Notes: a model not told the origin generated them from the sequence alone. Positions 1 through 9,141 are shown, counted from the stretch's first letter. The stretch is DNA of 64,000 bases from Palleronia caenipelagi (GCF_007004065.1 NZ_VFSV01000001.1:1-64000), one strand, 5' to 3'. A program made the numbers and translations.

Positions 1-175
1 TCGGCGTGGCAGGGCGACCGGTCTGCGACAGGAACAACCCGGCCCGTTCCCGCTCGAACACCTCCCGGTCGATCAGAGCGGCGAGCTTCACCAGTTCGTG
101 GCGCATGTCGATCATCCCGACCCGTCGCGCGCGCAGCAGATCATCCTGCTCCGGGGAAGGCTTTCCGGGCTTCAT
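1..175 (-). mobile_element. 5' end of an IS5-like transposase gene, cut by the window edge
   Basis: On the minus strand a reading frame opens with ATG at 175-173 and runs off the left edge. Its 58 visible residues contain the block IDMRHELVKLAALIDREVFE followed by a T-GRPAT segment, which matches from memory the N-terminus of IS5-family (DUF772/DDE) transposases common in Rhodobacterales. The catalytic DDE residues lie outside the window, so activity cannot be judged. No terminal inverted repeat or target duplication could be identified between 176 and 310. Only the family-level assignment is supported. Confidence 0.7.
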
Positions 176-310
176 ATCGCAGCTCGAAATTGCAGGGGTC
201 CGGCTGCAAAAATACCAAATGCTGCGCCTGAAACCTGACGGAGACACTGTGTTATATCGCAAAAACAATGGGATGGGTGTTGTTCAGGGCGAACCAATTG
301 GAGATTAGGA

Positions 311-739
311 TTGAATATTAAACTTCTCAGTGTCGTGCTCGCTGGCGCGGCCGTTGCCGGTGCAGCTTACTTTCTGGCCCCGGAGGCGAGCTCCTCCGAA
401 GCTGATCTGCCTGAGTGCATTGTTGCCCCGCTGGCTTATGCGAACGCCCTTGAGGCCTGTGAACCCTATAGCTGCCGGTTCAAACATCCTTTTGACGGAA
501 AATCTCATGTCAGGTCGGTGATTGGGCGGGAGGGTGATTTGTGTCTGACGTGGCAATCCATGCCAAATGACGGCACGGAGACTTGCCGCCTTGACGATGA
601 AACCCGTCAGGTTCTGGTCGAGGGAACGCGTTTCTCCGTGGAGATCTATGCCTTGTCAAAGGAACGCGGTGAACCTCTGGAATCGAGAACCTCGCTGAGC
701 GATGATGGGGCCAAATATATCTTTACTATTGGAGACTAG
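311..739 (+). CDS. Small exported protein of unknown function, probably truncated by an in-frame amber codon
   Basis: This 142-residue frame starts at TTG 311 after a purine-rich AGATTAGGA. The first ~20 residues form a hydrophobic signal or anchor segment rich in Ala, Val and Gly, and the mature part has a CEPYSCRF-HPF block with paired cysteines. The frame ends at TAG 737-739, but the same frame continues for 22 more sense codons to a second TAG at 806-808, giving a tail that ends GQCETSGYD. I recall homologs of this small secreted family ending in a similar GQC-x-x-SGY tail, so the first TAG is probably a nonsense mutation; that recollection needs a database check. Function unknown. The gene lies between an IS fragment and trkA. 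Confidence 0.55.
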   Translation: MNIKLLSVVLAGAAVAGAAYFLAPEASSSEADLPECIVAPLAYANALEACEPYSCRFKHPFDGKSHVRSVIGREGDLCLTWQSMPNDGTETCRLDDETRQVLVEGTRFSVEIYALSKERGEPLESRTSLSDDGAKYIFTIGD

Positions 740-925
740 GAGTTTGAGGCGCCGAACATGAATATCGCCTACGAAAACGGCCAGTGCGAGACGAGTGGCT
801 ACGACTAGGCGCGTCAAGCGGCTCTCGTTCCCGGAACGGATGGTGGTGCCGCGTCTTCACCGCGACTTGAACGGCGCTGCCAGCCGTGCCAGAAGCACGA
901 GGCCCTGATCGGCAAAGAGGCGGGT

Positions 926-2302
926 ATGAAGATCATTATTTGCGGCGCGGGGCAGGTAGGCTGGCAGATCGCCCGGCATTTGGCTGGCGAATTGAACGAT
1001 GTCGTCGTCGTGGATACCGATGACGACCGGGTCCGGCAAGCCACCGACGCGCTCGATGTTCAGGGCATCGTCGGACATGCATCTTACCCCGATGTGCTGG
1101 ACCGGGCCGGGGCGCGGGACGCGGACATGGTGATTGCGGCCACCCATTCCGATGAGGTGAACATGGTGACCTGTCAGGTGGCGCATTCGGTCTTTGCGGT
1201 GCCACGCAAGATCGCCCGCCTGCGCGCGCAATCCTACCTCGACACGATGTATTCCGATCTCTACCGGCGCGATCACATGCCCATTGATGTGCTGATCTCG
1301 CCCGAGAAAGAGGTGGCCGATGCTGCCATGCGTCGGATTTCTGTCCCGGCGGCCTTCGACCACCAGTTCTTCCTAGACGGCGAGGTTGAGTTGCTGGGAC
1401 TGGCGCTGGATCCTGACTGCCCGGTTCTGCACACCCCTCTTCGCCAGTTGACCGACCTGTTCTCAACCCTCCGGGCCATCGTTGTCGGCGTTCGGCGTGG
1501 CGGGCAGCTCTGGGCGCCGGAACCGGGGGACCAGCTCTTTGAGGAAGATGAGATCTACGTCATAACACCCCGCGGCGACCGCAAGCGGGTGCTTGAGATT
1601 TTCGGAAAAACGACCCGGAGGCTCGAAAGAGCTGTGGTGATCGGCGGCGGAAATGTCGGCCTCGGGGTTGCGGAGCGGATCGAGGCGAAGCGGAATCGTG
1701 TCCGGCTGAAGATGATCGAGAAGTCCCGTGCCGTTGCCGAGCGCGCGGCCGACCGTTTGGAGCGGACCATCGTGCTGCATGGTGACGGCCTCAGCTACGA
1801 TCTGCTGAGCGAAGCCAATATCCATCGCGCCGATGCCGTCCTGTGCGTCACTGATGACGACAAAACCAACATGCTGGCGGCGGTGCGGGCCAAGCAGGCG
1901 GGGTGTGCGCAGGCGATCTGCCTTGTTAATGACCCGACCCTCGAAAGCATGATGAAGCCCTTGGGAATCGACGCTTTCATCAACCCGCGGGCCACGACGG
2001 TCAGTTCGATCCTGCGTCATGTGCGTCATGGGCGCATTCGTAACGTCTACTCCATTGGCGATGCGGATGCGGAGGTGATCGAAGCTCAGGTGCTTTCGAC
2101 CTCTTCGATTGCGGGACGGCTGATCCGCGACATCGACTTTCCCGAAGGTGCACTGGTGGGGGCGGTGGAAAAGCAGGGCCGCGTGGTCAAGCCTCAGGGA
2201 TCGATGCGGATTGAGGAGGGCGATGTCATCGTCATCTTTGCGCTGGCGGCGGACGTGCCCGAGGTCGAGCGGCTGTTCCAGGTCTCGATCGACTTCTTCT
2301 GA
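926..2302 (+). CDS. trkA: Trk system potassium uptake protein TrkA
   Basis: A 458-residue cytosolic regulatory subunit of the Trk/Ktr potassium transporter; it binds NAD(H)/nucleotides and gates the TrkH channel. Two tandem RCK units are visible: a first Rossmann motif CGAGQVG at residues 6-12 and a second VIGGGNVG near 237-244, each followed by a TrkA_C-type beta-rich segment. Length and duplicated layout match the family. The ATG at 926 follows AAAGAGG. The stop overlaps the trkH start (TGATG), so the two subunits are translationally coupled. In many Rhodobacterales ntrB-ntrC-ntrY-ntrX precede trkA; here the upstream DNA holds an IS fragment instead. Confidence 0.97.
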   Translation: MKIIICGAGQVGWQIARHLAGELNDVVVVDTDDDRVRQATDALDVQGIVGHASYPDVLDRAGARDADMVIAATHSDEVNMVTCQVAHSVFAVPRKIARLRAQSYLDTMYSDLYRRDHMPIDVLISPEKEVADAAMRRISVPAAFDHQFFLDGEVELLGLALDPDCPVLHTPLRQLTDLFSTLRAIVVGVRRGGQLWAPEPGDQLFEEDEIYVITPRGDRKRVLEIFGKTTRRLERAVVIGGGNVGLGVAERIEAKRNRVRLKMIEKSRAVAERAADRLERTIVLHGDGLSYDLLSEANIHRADAVLCVTDDDKTNMLAAVRAKQAGCAQAICLVNDPTLESMMKPLGIDAFINPRATTVSSILRHVRHGRIRNVYSIGDADAEVIEAQVLSTSSIAGRLIRDIDFPEGALVGAVEKQGRVVKPQGSMRIEEGDVIVIFALAADVPEVERLFQVSIDFF

Positions 2303-3807
2303 TGTGGGCCGCGCTCCAGAGACTGCCGTTTCCGCTGATCCTGCAGGGGATCGGCGCGGTGTCGATGTTCATTCCGGCCATCCACGCCTATCAATTGCGA
2401 TATCTGTTCACCGCCCGGGCCTTTCTCTATTCCGGGCTCATCTTCAGCGTGCTCTTTGTCATGCTGGCCATCGCGCTCAGCAGCCGCGACCGACCGGCAC
2501 GGGTGCGCGGACAGCTCCTCGGGCTGACGGGTGCGCTGGTCTTGTTGCCCCTCATGCTGGCCGTGCCATTTCGCGAGGCGTTGCGGGATACCTCCCTGAC
2601 CCACGCGTGGTTCGAGATGATCTCGTGCCTCACCACCACAGGCGGATCTGTCTACGGAATCCGTCTGCTGCCTCCGACACTGGACCTCTGGCGGGCCATG
2701 GTGGCGTGGATGGGTGGGCTGCTCTTCTGGGTGTCGGCCCTCGCCATTCTGGCACCGTTGAATCTCGGGGGATTCGAGGTCATTTCGACGGATGTAACGG
2801 CAGCTGGCCGCCAGGCCCTGCGCGAGCGCCGCTCGGGCGAAGCCGGCGAACGCCTTTGGCGCTACACCCAAAGTCTGGCGCCGATCTATGTCGGTCTCAC
2901 GCTTGTGCTATGGTTCATTCTCTCTTTTGCGGGTCATGCGGGCACGACCGGAGCCATCCTCGCCATGTCCACAATGTCCACCTCCGGAATTGTTCCGGGA
3001 ACGCTTGATGACCTCGGGCTGGCCTCGGAGATGGTTATCTTTGTGTTCCTCTTCTTTGCAGTGTCACGTCTCACCTTTCGCCGGGATTATGTGACTCGCG
3101 AACGGGGCGATATCCTGAGAGACCCCGAAATACGCCTTGCGCTGGTGCTGCTTGTGACGGTGCCGGGCCTGTTGTTCCTGCGTCACTTTGTGGCCTCCAT
3201 CGAGGCCGAAGAAACCGCGACCGTGGCCGAGGCCCTCAGAGCGCTTTGGGGCGCCGTGTTTACGACGCTCAGCTTTCTCACCACGACCGGTTTTGTCAGC
3301 GCGTCTCTGGAAGAGGCCCGGACGTGGTCAAATCTCGATTCGGCGGGCCTGATCCTCGTGGGTCTGAGCCTCTTCGGGGGCGGGGTCGCGACCACCGCCG
3401 GAGGGGTGAAACTGCTCCGGATCTATGCCCTCTACACCCACGGTGTGCGCGAGATGGAGCTCCTTGTTCATCCTAACTCGGTCGGGGCTGCGGGCTCGTC
3501 CGGGCGTCGGCTTCGGCGCCAAGGGGCGTTTGTGGCGTGGATTTTCTTCATGCTCTTTGCGATCACCATCGCCGCCTGCACAGCGGCCTTGTCCCTGGCC
3601 GGCGTGGATTTCGAATCAGCGATCGTGCTGTCGATCGCAGCGCTCTCCAATACCGGACCGCTGGCAACCGATGCAGCGGCGCAACCGATCCCCTACAGCG
3701 GTCTGACGCCCTTAGCCCGCGCCATCCTCGCAATGACGATGGTTCTTGGCAGACTGGAGCTGCTCGCAATCATCGCACTTTTCACCCGAAACGTGTGGCG
3801 CAGCTGA
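2302..3807 (+). CDS. trkH: TrkH family potassium uptake channel subunit
   Basis: A 501-residue inner-membrane protein with about ten hydrophobic helices, the potassium-translocating partner of TrkA. Selectivity-filter-like loops can be seen in order: TTTGGSVYG (residues ~111-119), STSGIVPG, TTTGFVSAS and SNTGPLATD, the fourfold pseudo-repeat expected of the SKT superfamily. The ATG overlaps the trkA stop by one base. Together TrkA and TrkH form a proton/sodium-linked or ATP-modulated K+ uptake system in the cytoplasmic membrane. Confidence 0.95.
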   Translation: MWAALQRLPFPLILQGIGAVSMFIPAIHAYQLRYLFTARAFLYSGLIFSVLFVMLAIALSSRDRPARVRGQLLGLTGALVLLPLMLAVPFREALRDTSLTHAWFEMISCLTTTGGSVYGIRLLPPTLDLWRAMVAWMGGLLFWVSALAILAPLNLGGFEVISTDVTAAGRQALRERRSGEAGERLWRYTQSLAPIYVGLTLVLWFILSFAGHAGTTGAILAMSTMSTSGIVPGTLDDLGLASEMVIFVFLFFAVSRLTFRRDYVTRERGDILRDPEIRLALVLLVTVPGLLFLRHFVASIEAEETATVAEALRALWGAVFTTLSFLTTTGFVSASLEEARTWSNLDSAGLILVGLSLFGGGVATTAGGVKLLRIYALYTHGVREMELLVHPNSVGAAGSSGRRLRRQGAFVAWIFFMLFAITIAACTAALSLAGVDFESAIVLSIAALSNTGPLATDAAAQPIPYSGLTPLARAILAMTMVLGRLELLAIIALFTRNVWRS

Positions 3808-3914
3808 TAAAATTGAAGCTGGTATATCTCCCCAAGGGATGCATACTCGGGCGCACAATATCGGGTGCCAACTATGGTGCCTCAAAGAACTAATAACGAC
3901 AGGGACCCTTCGGA

Positions 3915-4154
3915 ATGGCCGGTGACAAACAGAATCTGCAGGAAACCTTCCTGAACCACGTCCGCAAAACCAAGGTGCCGGTGACGATATTCTTGATCAA
4001 TGGTGTCAAGTTGCAGGGCGTGATCACCTGGTTCGATAATTTCTGCGTGTTGCTGCGCCGGGATGGACAGTCGCAGCTGGTGTTCAAGGGCGCCATCTCG
4101 ACGATTATGCCGTCGCAACCAATCCAGTTGTACGAAGGCGATACCGCCCCCTGA
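3915..4154 (+). CDS. hfq: RNA chaperone Hfq
   Basis: A 79-residue Sm-like protein that forms hexamers and pairs small RNAs with mRNAs. The Sm1 segment ([21 protein letters not shown], residues ~24-44) and the Sm2 segment [17 protein letters not shown] (~57-73) are clear; the usual YKHAIST of enterobacteria appears as FKGAIST. The short tail after Sm2 is typical of alphaproteobacteria. It sits directly upstream of hflX with a 38-nt gap, the classic hfq-hflX pairing. Confidence 0.97.
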   Translation: MAGDKQNLQETFLNHVRKTKVPVTIFLINGVKLQGVITWFDNFCVLLRRDGQSQLVFKGAISTIMPSQPIQLYEGDTAP

Positions 4155-4192
4155 TTTGCAGCCTCTCACGCGCTGGATGGAATTGAGTAAAC

Positions 4193-5449
4193 ATGACGAC
4201 ACGCGCGTGGGTTCTGCACCCCGATATTCAGACGAACCGGGATCGTAAGGACCCTCAACCCGCCCTTGAGGAAGCCATGGCGCTAGCCCATGCCTTGCCC
4301 GGTCTGGAAGTTGTTGGGGGCGAAGTGGTTCGCCTGCCCAAAGCGCATCCGGGCCAGCTTTTTGGCAGTGGAAAACTCGAAGAGCTGCGGCAGCGGCTCA
4401 CGGATCAGGAGATCGGTCTGGTCCTGATCGATGGCCCTGTCTCCCCCGTGCAACAGAGAAATCTCGAAAAGGCCTGGAAGACCAAGCTTTTGGATCGGAC
4501 TGGGCTGATCCTAGAGATTTTCTCAGACCGCGCCCGGACCCGGGAAGGCGTTTTGCAGGTCGAAATGGCGGCGCTGAGCTACCAGCGTACCCGGCTGGTT
4601 CGCGCCTGGACCCACCTGGAGCGGCAGAGGGGGGGCTTGGGCTTTGTCGGGGGACCAGGCGAGACCCAGATCGAGGCGGACCGCCGCGCAATTGACGAGC
4701 AACTCACGCGGCTGCGGCGTCAGTTGGCCAAAGTGGTGAAGACCCGAGAGCTGCATCGGGCGGCCCGCGCCAAAGTGCCGTTTCCGATCATTGCGCTCGT
4801 CGGATACACGAATGCCGGAAAATCAACCCTGTTCAATCGTTTGACTGGTGCAGATGTTATGGCGAAAGACATGCTCTTTGCCACGCTGGACCCCACCATG
4901 CGTGCGGTGGATCTGCCCTCGGGGCGCAGGGTCATTCTCTCTGACACGGTGGGCTTCATCTCGTCACTGCCGACGCAGCTCGTCGCGGCGTTCCGGGCCA
5001 CGCTCGAAGAGGTTCTCGCCGCCGATCTGATCCTCCATGTCCGCGACATCAGCCATGACGAGACCGAAGCGCAGGACGCGGACGTGCGGCGCATTCTGTC
5101 TGATCTTGGGGTCGACGAGAACACGCGGGTAATCGAAGTCTGGAACAAGGTCGATCTGCTTGCAGAGGAGGAACAACTGGCCCTCATCCGTCAAGCTGAA
5201 CGTCGGGAAGACGTAGTCGTTGTCTCAGCGCTCACGGGGCTGGGGGTCGAAGCGCTTTTGGCGGAGGCCGAGCACACGCTGGATGAGGTGCGGATGCGTA
5301 AGGAGCTGATCCTGTCTTTCTCGTCAGGGAAGCAACGCGCCTGGCTCTATGATCAGGGTGTCGTGGAAGCGGAACAGCAGACCGACGACGGCTTTGTCGT
5401 CACGGTAAACTGGACGCAAGGGCAGGCCCGTCAGTTTCACGAGCTTTGA
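4193..5449 (+). CDS. hflX: Ribosome-associated GTPase HflX
   Basis: A 418-residue GTPase that binds the 50S subunit and splits stalled ribosomes, notably after heat stress. The N-terminal HflX domain with the Gly-rich linker (GGLGFVGGPGETQIE near residues 145-160) precedes a G domain: Walker A GYTNAGKST at ~204-212, DTVGF for G3 and NKVD for G4. It follows hfq closely and is probably cotranscribed. The start ATG lies downstream of GAGTAAAC, a weak ribosome site, as often for hflX following hfq. Confidence 0.95.
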   Translation: MTTRAWVLHPDIQTNRDRKDPQPALEEAMALAHALPGLEVVGGEVVRLPKAHPGQLFGSGKLEELRQRLTDQEIGLVLIDGPVSPVQQRNLEKAWKTKLLDRTGLILEIFSDRARTREGVLQVEMAALSYQRTRLVRAWTHLERQRGGLGFVGGPGETQIEADRRAIDEQLTRLRRQLAKVVKTRELHRAARAKVPFPIIALVGYTNAGKSTLFNRLTGADVMAKDMLFATLDPTMRAVDLPSGRRVILSDTVGFISSLPTQLVAAFRATLEEVLAADLILHVRDISHDETEAQDADVRRILSDLGVDENTRVIEVWNKVDLLAEEEQLALIRQAERREDVVVVSALTGLGVEALLAEAEHTLDEVRMRKELILSFSSGKQRAWLYDQGVVEAEQQTDDGFVVTVNWTQGQARQFHEL

Positions 5450-5476
5450 CGCTTTGCTCCAAAAAGCTCCCAGAGA

Positions 5477-5503
5477 AACAAAAAAGGGGCGCAACGCGCC
5501 CCC
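5477..5503 (-). terminator. Rho-independent terminator of the minus-strand peptidase gene
   Basis: A GC stem GGGGCGC/GCGCCCC (5486-5492 and 5496-5502) with a 3-nt loop is flanked on its low-coordinate side by a run of six A, which reads as a U run on the minus strand. It lies between the convergent hflX and 5527-6093 genes and fits termination of the latter; it may also stop hflX transcription less efficiently. Confidence 0.8.
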
Positions 5504-5526
5504 TGTGTATCACCGAAAGTCTAGCC

Positions 5527-6093
5527 TTAGCTTCCCCAGGACCGGACCGGGCCACAGTCCATATGAACGAATTTCGACCGCGTGTAGCGCCCGACGCCAC
5601 CGGCACGGCACGATGATGCCGCACTGAAGATCTGTGCTACTGACCGCGATTTCATAGTCAGGTCGGCAGCTTCGCCCCGAAGGTGCCTGGAGTTCTTGGC
5701 CACACCAGATGACCGGCGGCGGAGCATGGCGTTGGTTTGCGGCGAGCGATAGCCAGAGACCAGCATATAAGGTTCGGACGTGTTCAGCAGATTATGGGCG
5801 GCCGACATAATGTCGATGGTCCGCGTGTCGATCTGCTTCGTCTGACCGTTCCGCCAGTCGCGCATGAAGTAGTTGATCTCGTTCAGCGCATCTTTGATGT
5901 AGTTCCCCTCGACCCAGTAGATCGTGTCGATGCTCTCGCCGGTTCGACCAGAATACATACGGAGCCTTCGAATATCTCCAGCGCCCCGAAGGAACCCAAA
6001 CGCATGTGAATACGTTGGTGCTGCAGTGAGGGTCGTGGCTGCGAATACCCCGAGAAGATGGCGCCGGCTAAGTCCGGCTGTCTCTTTAATCAT
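5527..6093 (-). CDS. Tat-exported DUF882/YcbK-type M15 peptidase-like protein
   Basis: A 188-residue protein of the DUF882 (peptidase M15_3, YcbK-like) family, predicted periplasmic murein-modifying enzyme. The N-terminus carries a twin-arginine signal (LSRRHLLGVF, residues 8-17) and a hydrophobic stretch ending near SHA. The zinc-site pattern is visible: SGYRSPQTN, then H-LRGEAAD (His-x6-Asp) and a terminal VHMD His. Tat export suggests it is folded, probably with metal bound, before crossing the membrane. It is transcribed divergently from the L,D-transpeptidase gene, so both flanking products act on peptidoglycan. Substrate specificity cannot be read from sequence. Confidence 0.88.
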   Translation of the reverse strand: MIKETAGLSRRHLLGVFAATTLTAAPTYSHAFGFLRGAGDIRRLRMYSGRTGESIDTIYWVEGNYIKDALNEINYFMRDWRNGQTKQIDTRTIDIMSAAHNLLNTSEPYMLVSGYRSPQTNAMLRRRSSGVAKNSRHLRGEAADLTMKSRSVAQIFSAASSCRAGGVGRYTRSKFVHMDCGPVRSWGS

Positions 6094-6410
6094 AGTTCAG
6101 CCCCGTGTCTTGACCTGTATGGGTTAGGCGGCGTTGTTGCGCCGCTTCGTGTGGTTCAGATCTAACGCTTTATGTCACGCAGCCGGCAAGAGAGAAAGAT
6201 CAAACCGACGAGGGTTACCAGACACCCCAAATCAGGCAAAATTTTGCCCAGATCATGAAATTCCTTGGTTGGGATGAAATTTTTTTCTCGGGTGAAGCGC
6301 CGATGCATCATTGGTGCGGGGCCTTGTGGCGGTTGGAAGATCGTGTTGTCTTGAGCAGAAAGCGCAACAAGATCAGGGCGAAATTGCACGTGTTTGTTAC
6401 TTTGGCCAGA
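6094..6410. other. Divergent intergenic region with a perfect palindrome
   Basis: This ~317-bp gap separates the divergent peptidase and L,D-transpeptidase genes. It contains an imperfect hairpin GCGGCG/CGCCGC at 6128-6145 and a perfect 14-bp palindrome GGCAAAATTTTGCC at 6235-6248, followed by an AT-rich stretch. The palindrome could be an operator for one or both genes. An in-frame extension of the L,D-transpeptidase frame back to ATG 6255 also covers part of it, so some of the region may be coding. Confidence 0.45.
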
Positions 6411-8018
6411 ATGCGCCGCATCGGACTGTGTGCCTTGCTCACATGTATTTTACCATCGCCCTCTGTCACCGCAGAGGGTATTGTGACGGCGGGCATTCAT
6501 CTGGCGCGTGTGGCGGGGGGTGATGAGACGATCGGTGCGTTCTATACCGATGGGCAGGACGACCTGTTTTGGCTCGGGCATTCGGACCCGCAGCGGGCCC
6601 GGTTGTCGACGTTTCTGGCGGTGGCTGATTCGGCAGATCTGCATGGCCTGCCGCCTGATCGCTATGGATCGCAGGCGCTTCGGGAACTCCTTGCGGGTGC
6701 GCGCACGCAGAGCGATTTGATGCGGCTTGATGTCGAAATCACCCGTCGATTTGTCGAATTTGCCGATGCGCTGCGGTTCGGCGTTCTGGAGCCGGGACGA
6801 GTGGTGCCGGCAATCAAGCGCCAACCCGGAGCGCACGATCCCGCGACTTTGGTCAGGCTTGCGAAAAGCTCTGATCTGTCCCGCATCCTGTCCGCGCTGG
6901 TGCCGCCGGGGCCGGAGTATGGCCGACTTGTCTCCGAGCGTCAGAGGCTTTTGACCTTGATTTTGGAGGGCGGGTGGGGACCCGAGATCCGCGCCGGACG
7001 ACTTGAGCTGGGCGATCAAGGAAGTGCGGTCGTCGCCCTGCGCAACAGGCTGGTGTTGATGAATTATCTCGACCCACGCTCAGAGACGGTCTTCGATGAC
7101 GTGATAACCGAAGCCGTGCGGCGGTTTCAGGCTGACCACGGTTTGCATTCCGACGGAATTGCCGGACCCGCGACCATTGCGGCTTTGAACGTCAGTGCGC
7201 GCGACCGACTGCGCGCGGTTCTGGTGGCGATGGAGCGCGAGCGATGGGGGCCTGGCGAGCGCGGGCGTCGCCATGTCCTTGTCAATCTGACGGATTTCCA
7301 TGCCCGGCTGATCGATGCGGGGGAAGAAGTCTTTCGCACTCGTAGCGTGATCGGCAAGGCCGTCCCGGACCGTGAAACCCCGGAGTTTTCCGACGTGATG
7401 ACCCATATGGTCATAAATCCAAGTTGGAACGTCCCCCGGTCAATTGTAGTAAAGGAATACCTGCCCCGGCTGCGGAAAAACCCAGGCGCTGTGAGCCATC
7501 TTCAGATCATCGATCATCGCGGACGGGTGGTGAGCCGGGGGCGAAGCTTCAGCAAATACAGTGCGCGGAGTTTTCCTTACTCCATGCGACAACCGCCGGG
7601 ACCGAGAAACGCCCTTGGGTCGGTGAAGTTCATGTTTCCGAATCCCTACAACATCTACCTGCACGATACGCCGTCCCAGAGCCTGTTTTCGCAGCCGGTG
7701 CGCGCGTTCAGCCATGGCTGTGTGCGCCTCGATGATCCGGCGGAGTTCGCCGAAGCGCTGCTGGCCGAGCAGTCGGATGACCCGCGCGGGCTGTTTGAGG
7801 GGATCCGGGCGACAGGGCAGGAGCGGACGGTGATGCTGGAAGAGCCGGTGCCGGTGCATCTGATCTACCGGACGGCGATCCCGAAGCCCGGCGGAGGGAT
7901 GGAATACCGCGCCGATATCTACGGGCGCGACGCGCGGATCTGGCGGGCGCTGGAGGCCGAGGGTCTGACGGTGCCGGACGTTGAGGAACGGGTGGCATCC
8001 GTGGCCGCTGGCGGGTAA
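6411..8018 (+). CDS. L,D-transpeptidase (YcbB-like) with peptidoglycan-binding domain
   Basis: A periplasmic enzyme that makes 3-3 crosslinks in murein or attaches proteins to it. After a signal peptide (MRRIGLCALLTCILPSPSVTA) come a YcbB-type scaffold domain, a PG_binding_1 helix bundle near residues 197-260 and a YkuD catalytic domain from ~286. The catalytic motif SHGCVRL places Cys at 437 and His at 435. I chose ATG 6411 because it puts the signal peptide at the N-terminus; the frame is open back to 6255, and ATG 6303 or GTG 6390 are alternatives. At ~535 residues it matches the YcbB group rather than short ErfK proteins. The lpxD-like gene follows 31 nt later. Confidence 0.9.
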   Translation: MRRIGLCALLTCILPSPSVTAEGIVTAGIHLARVAGGDETIGAFYTDGQDDLFWLGHSDPQRARLSTFLAVADSADLHGLPPDRYGSQALRELLAGARTQSDLMRLDVEITRRFVEFADALRFGVLEPGRVVPAIKRQPGAHDPATLVRLAKSSDLSRILSALVPPGPEYGRLVSERQRLLTLILEGGWGPEIRAGRLELGDQGSAVVALRNRLVLMNYLDPRSETVFDDVITEAVRRFQADHGLHSDGIAGPATIAALNVSARDRLRAVLVAMERERWGPGERGRRHVLVNLTDFHARLIDAGEEVFRTRSVIGKAVPDRETPEFSDVMTHMVINPSWNVPRSIVVKEYLPRLRKNPGAVSHLQIIDHRGRVVSRGRSFSKYSARSFPYSMRQPPGPRNALGSVKFMFPNPYNIYLHDTPSQSLFSQPVRAFSHGCVRLDDPAEFAEALLAEQSDDPRGLFEGIRATGQERTVMLEEPVPVHLIYRTAIPKPGGGMEYRADIYGRDARIWRALEAEGLTVPDVEERVASVAAGG

Positions 8019-8049
8019 GTTCCCGCCACGTTCAAACATCGGAGATCCC

Positions 8050-9141
8050 ATGCGGTATACGATCAGCGCCCTTGCCAAAGCTCTTTCCGCGCGGCTCGAA
8101 GGCGATGGCAGCCTCGAAATCACCGGCGCTGCAGAGCCCGCAGGGGCGGGGCCGGAGGATCTCGCGCTGGCGATGCAGCCGGCCTATGCCGAGGGCCTGA
8201 CGCAAGGGCAGGCGCGGGTTGCGATTCTCTGGGAAGGCGCGGACTGGCGTGCGCTGGGGCTGGAAGCGGCGCTGTTTGTGGCGCGGCCCCGGTTTGCGAT
8301 GGCCCATCTGACGGCCCGGCTTGATGCTGGACCGGAGATTGAGCCTGGTGTCCACTCGACCGCGATCATCCACCCGTCGGCGGAGATTGGCGATGGCGCA
8401 GCCATCGGTCCGTTCGTGGTAATCGGCCGTGGCGTGCGGATTGGCCAGAATGCCCGGATCGCTTCCCATTGCAGTATTGCTGAGGAGGCGCGGATCGGCG
8501 ACGATGTGTTGCTTCATTCCGGGGCGCGGATCGGGGCGCGGGTGGTCATCGGGGATCGGTTCATCGGGCAGCCCGGCTGTGTGATCGGTGCCGATGGCTT
8601 GTCCTTTGTGACGCCGGAGAAGTCGGGTGTCGAGAAAGCGCGCGAGAGCCTTGGCGATCAGGGGGAGATCGTGGCGCAAAGCTGGACCCGGATTCATTCG
8701 CTCGGCTCGGTGCGCATCGGGGATGATGTGGAACTTGGGGCGAGTACCTGTGTCGACCGTGGCACCATCCGTGACACTGTGGTCGGGCGCGGTTGCAAGA
8801 TCGACAATCTCTGTCACATCGCGCATAACGTGGTGATGGGCGAGGATTGCCTGTGCGCCGCCCAAACCGGGATCGCGGGGTCTACCCGACTCGGGGATCG
8901 TGTGATCTGTGGCGGCCAGACGGGGATCGCGGATAACCTGACTGTCGGGTCTGATGTGATCTTTGGTGGCGGCACGAAAGTTCTGTCGAAGGTTCCTGCA
9001 GGGCAGGTGATGCTGGGGTACCCGGCGGTCAAGATGGCTACCCACGTGGATATGTACAAAGCGATGCGCCGTCTGCCGCGGGTGATGAACCGCCTGTTTG
9101 CTGCTGAAAAAGCGGTTCCCAAGAGCGACGGTGATGATTAA
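8050..9141 (+). CDS. lpxD: LpxD-like UDP-3-O-acylglucosamine N-acyltransferase
   Basis: A 363-residue left-handed beta-helix acyltransferase: an N-terminal uridine-binding domain (1-~100) is followed by many hexapeptide repeats of the form (I/V)GxxxxI. The catalytic region reads DNLCHIAHNVV; His259 corresponds to the conserved catalytic histidine of LpxD and His256 precedes it. The reaction would be transfer of a 3-hydroxyacyl chain from ACP to the 2-amino group in lipid A synthesis. ATG 8050 is preceded by GGAGATCCC. It lies outside the usual bamA-lpxD-fabZ-lpxA context and instead heads an ACP-KAS pair, so it may be a paralog with a different acyl donor or sugar substrate. Confidence 0.85.
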   Translation: MRYTISALAKALSARLEGDGSLEITGAAEPAGAGPEDLALAMQPAYAEGLTQGQARVAILWEGADWRALGLEAALFVARPRFAMAHLTARLDAGPEIEPGVHSTAIIHPSAEIGDGAAIGPFVVIGRGVRIGQNARIASHCSIAEEARIGDDVLLHSGARIGARVVIGDRFIGQPGCVIGADGLSFVTPEKSGVEKARESLGDQGEIVAQSWTRIHSLGSVRIGDDVELGASTCVDRGTIRDTVVGRGCKIDNLCHIAHNVVMGEDCLCAAQTGIAGSTRLGDRVICGGQTGIADNLTVGSDVIFGGGTKVLSKVPAGQVMLGYPAVKMATHVDMYKAMRRLPRVMNRLFAAEKAVPKSDGDD

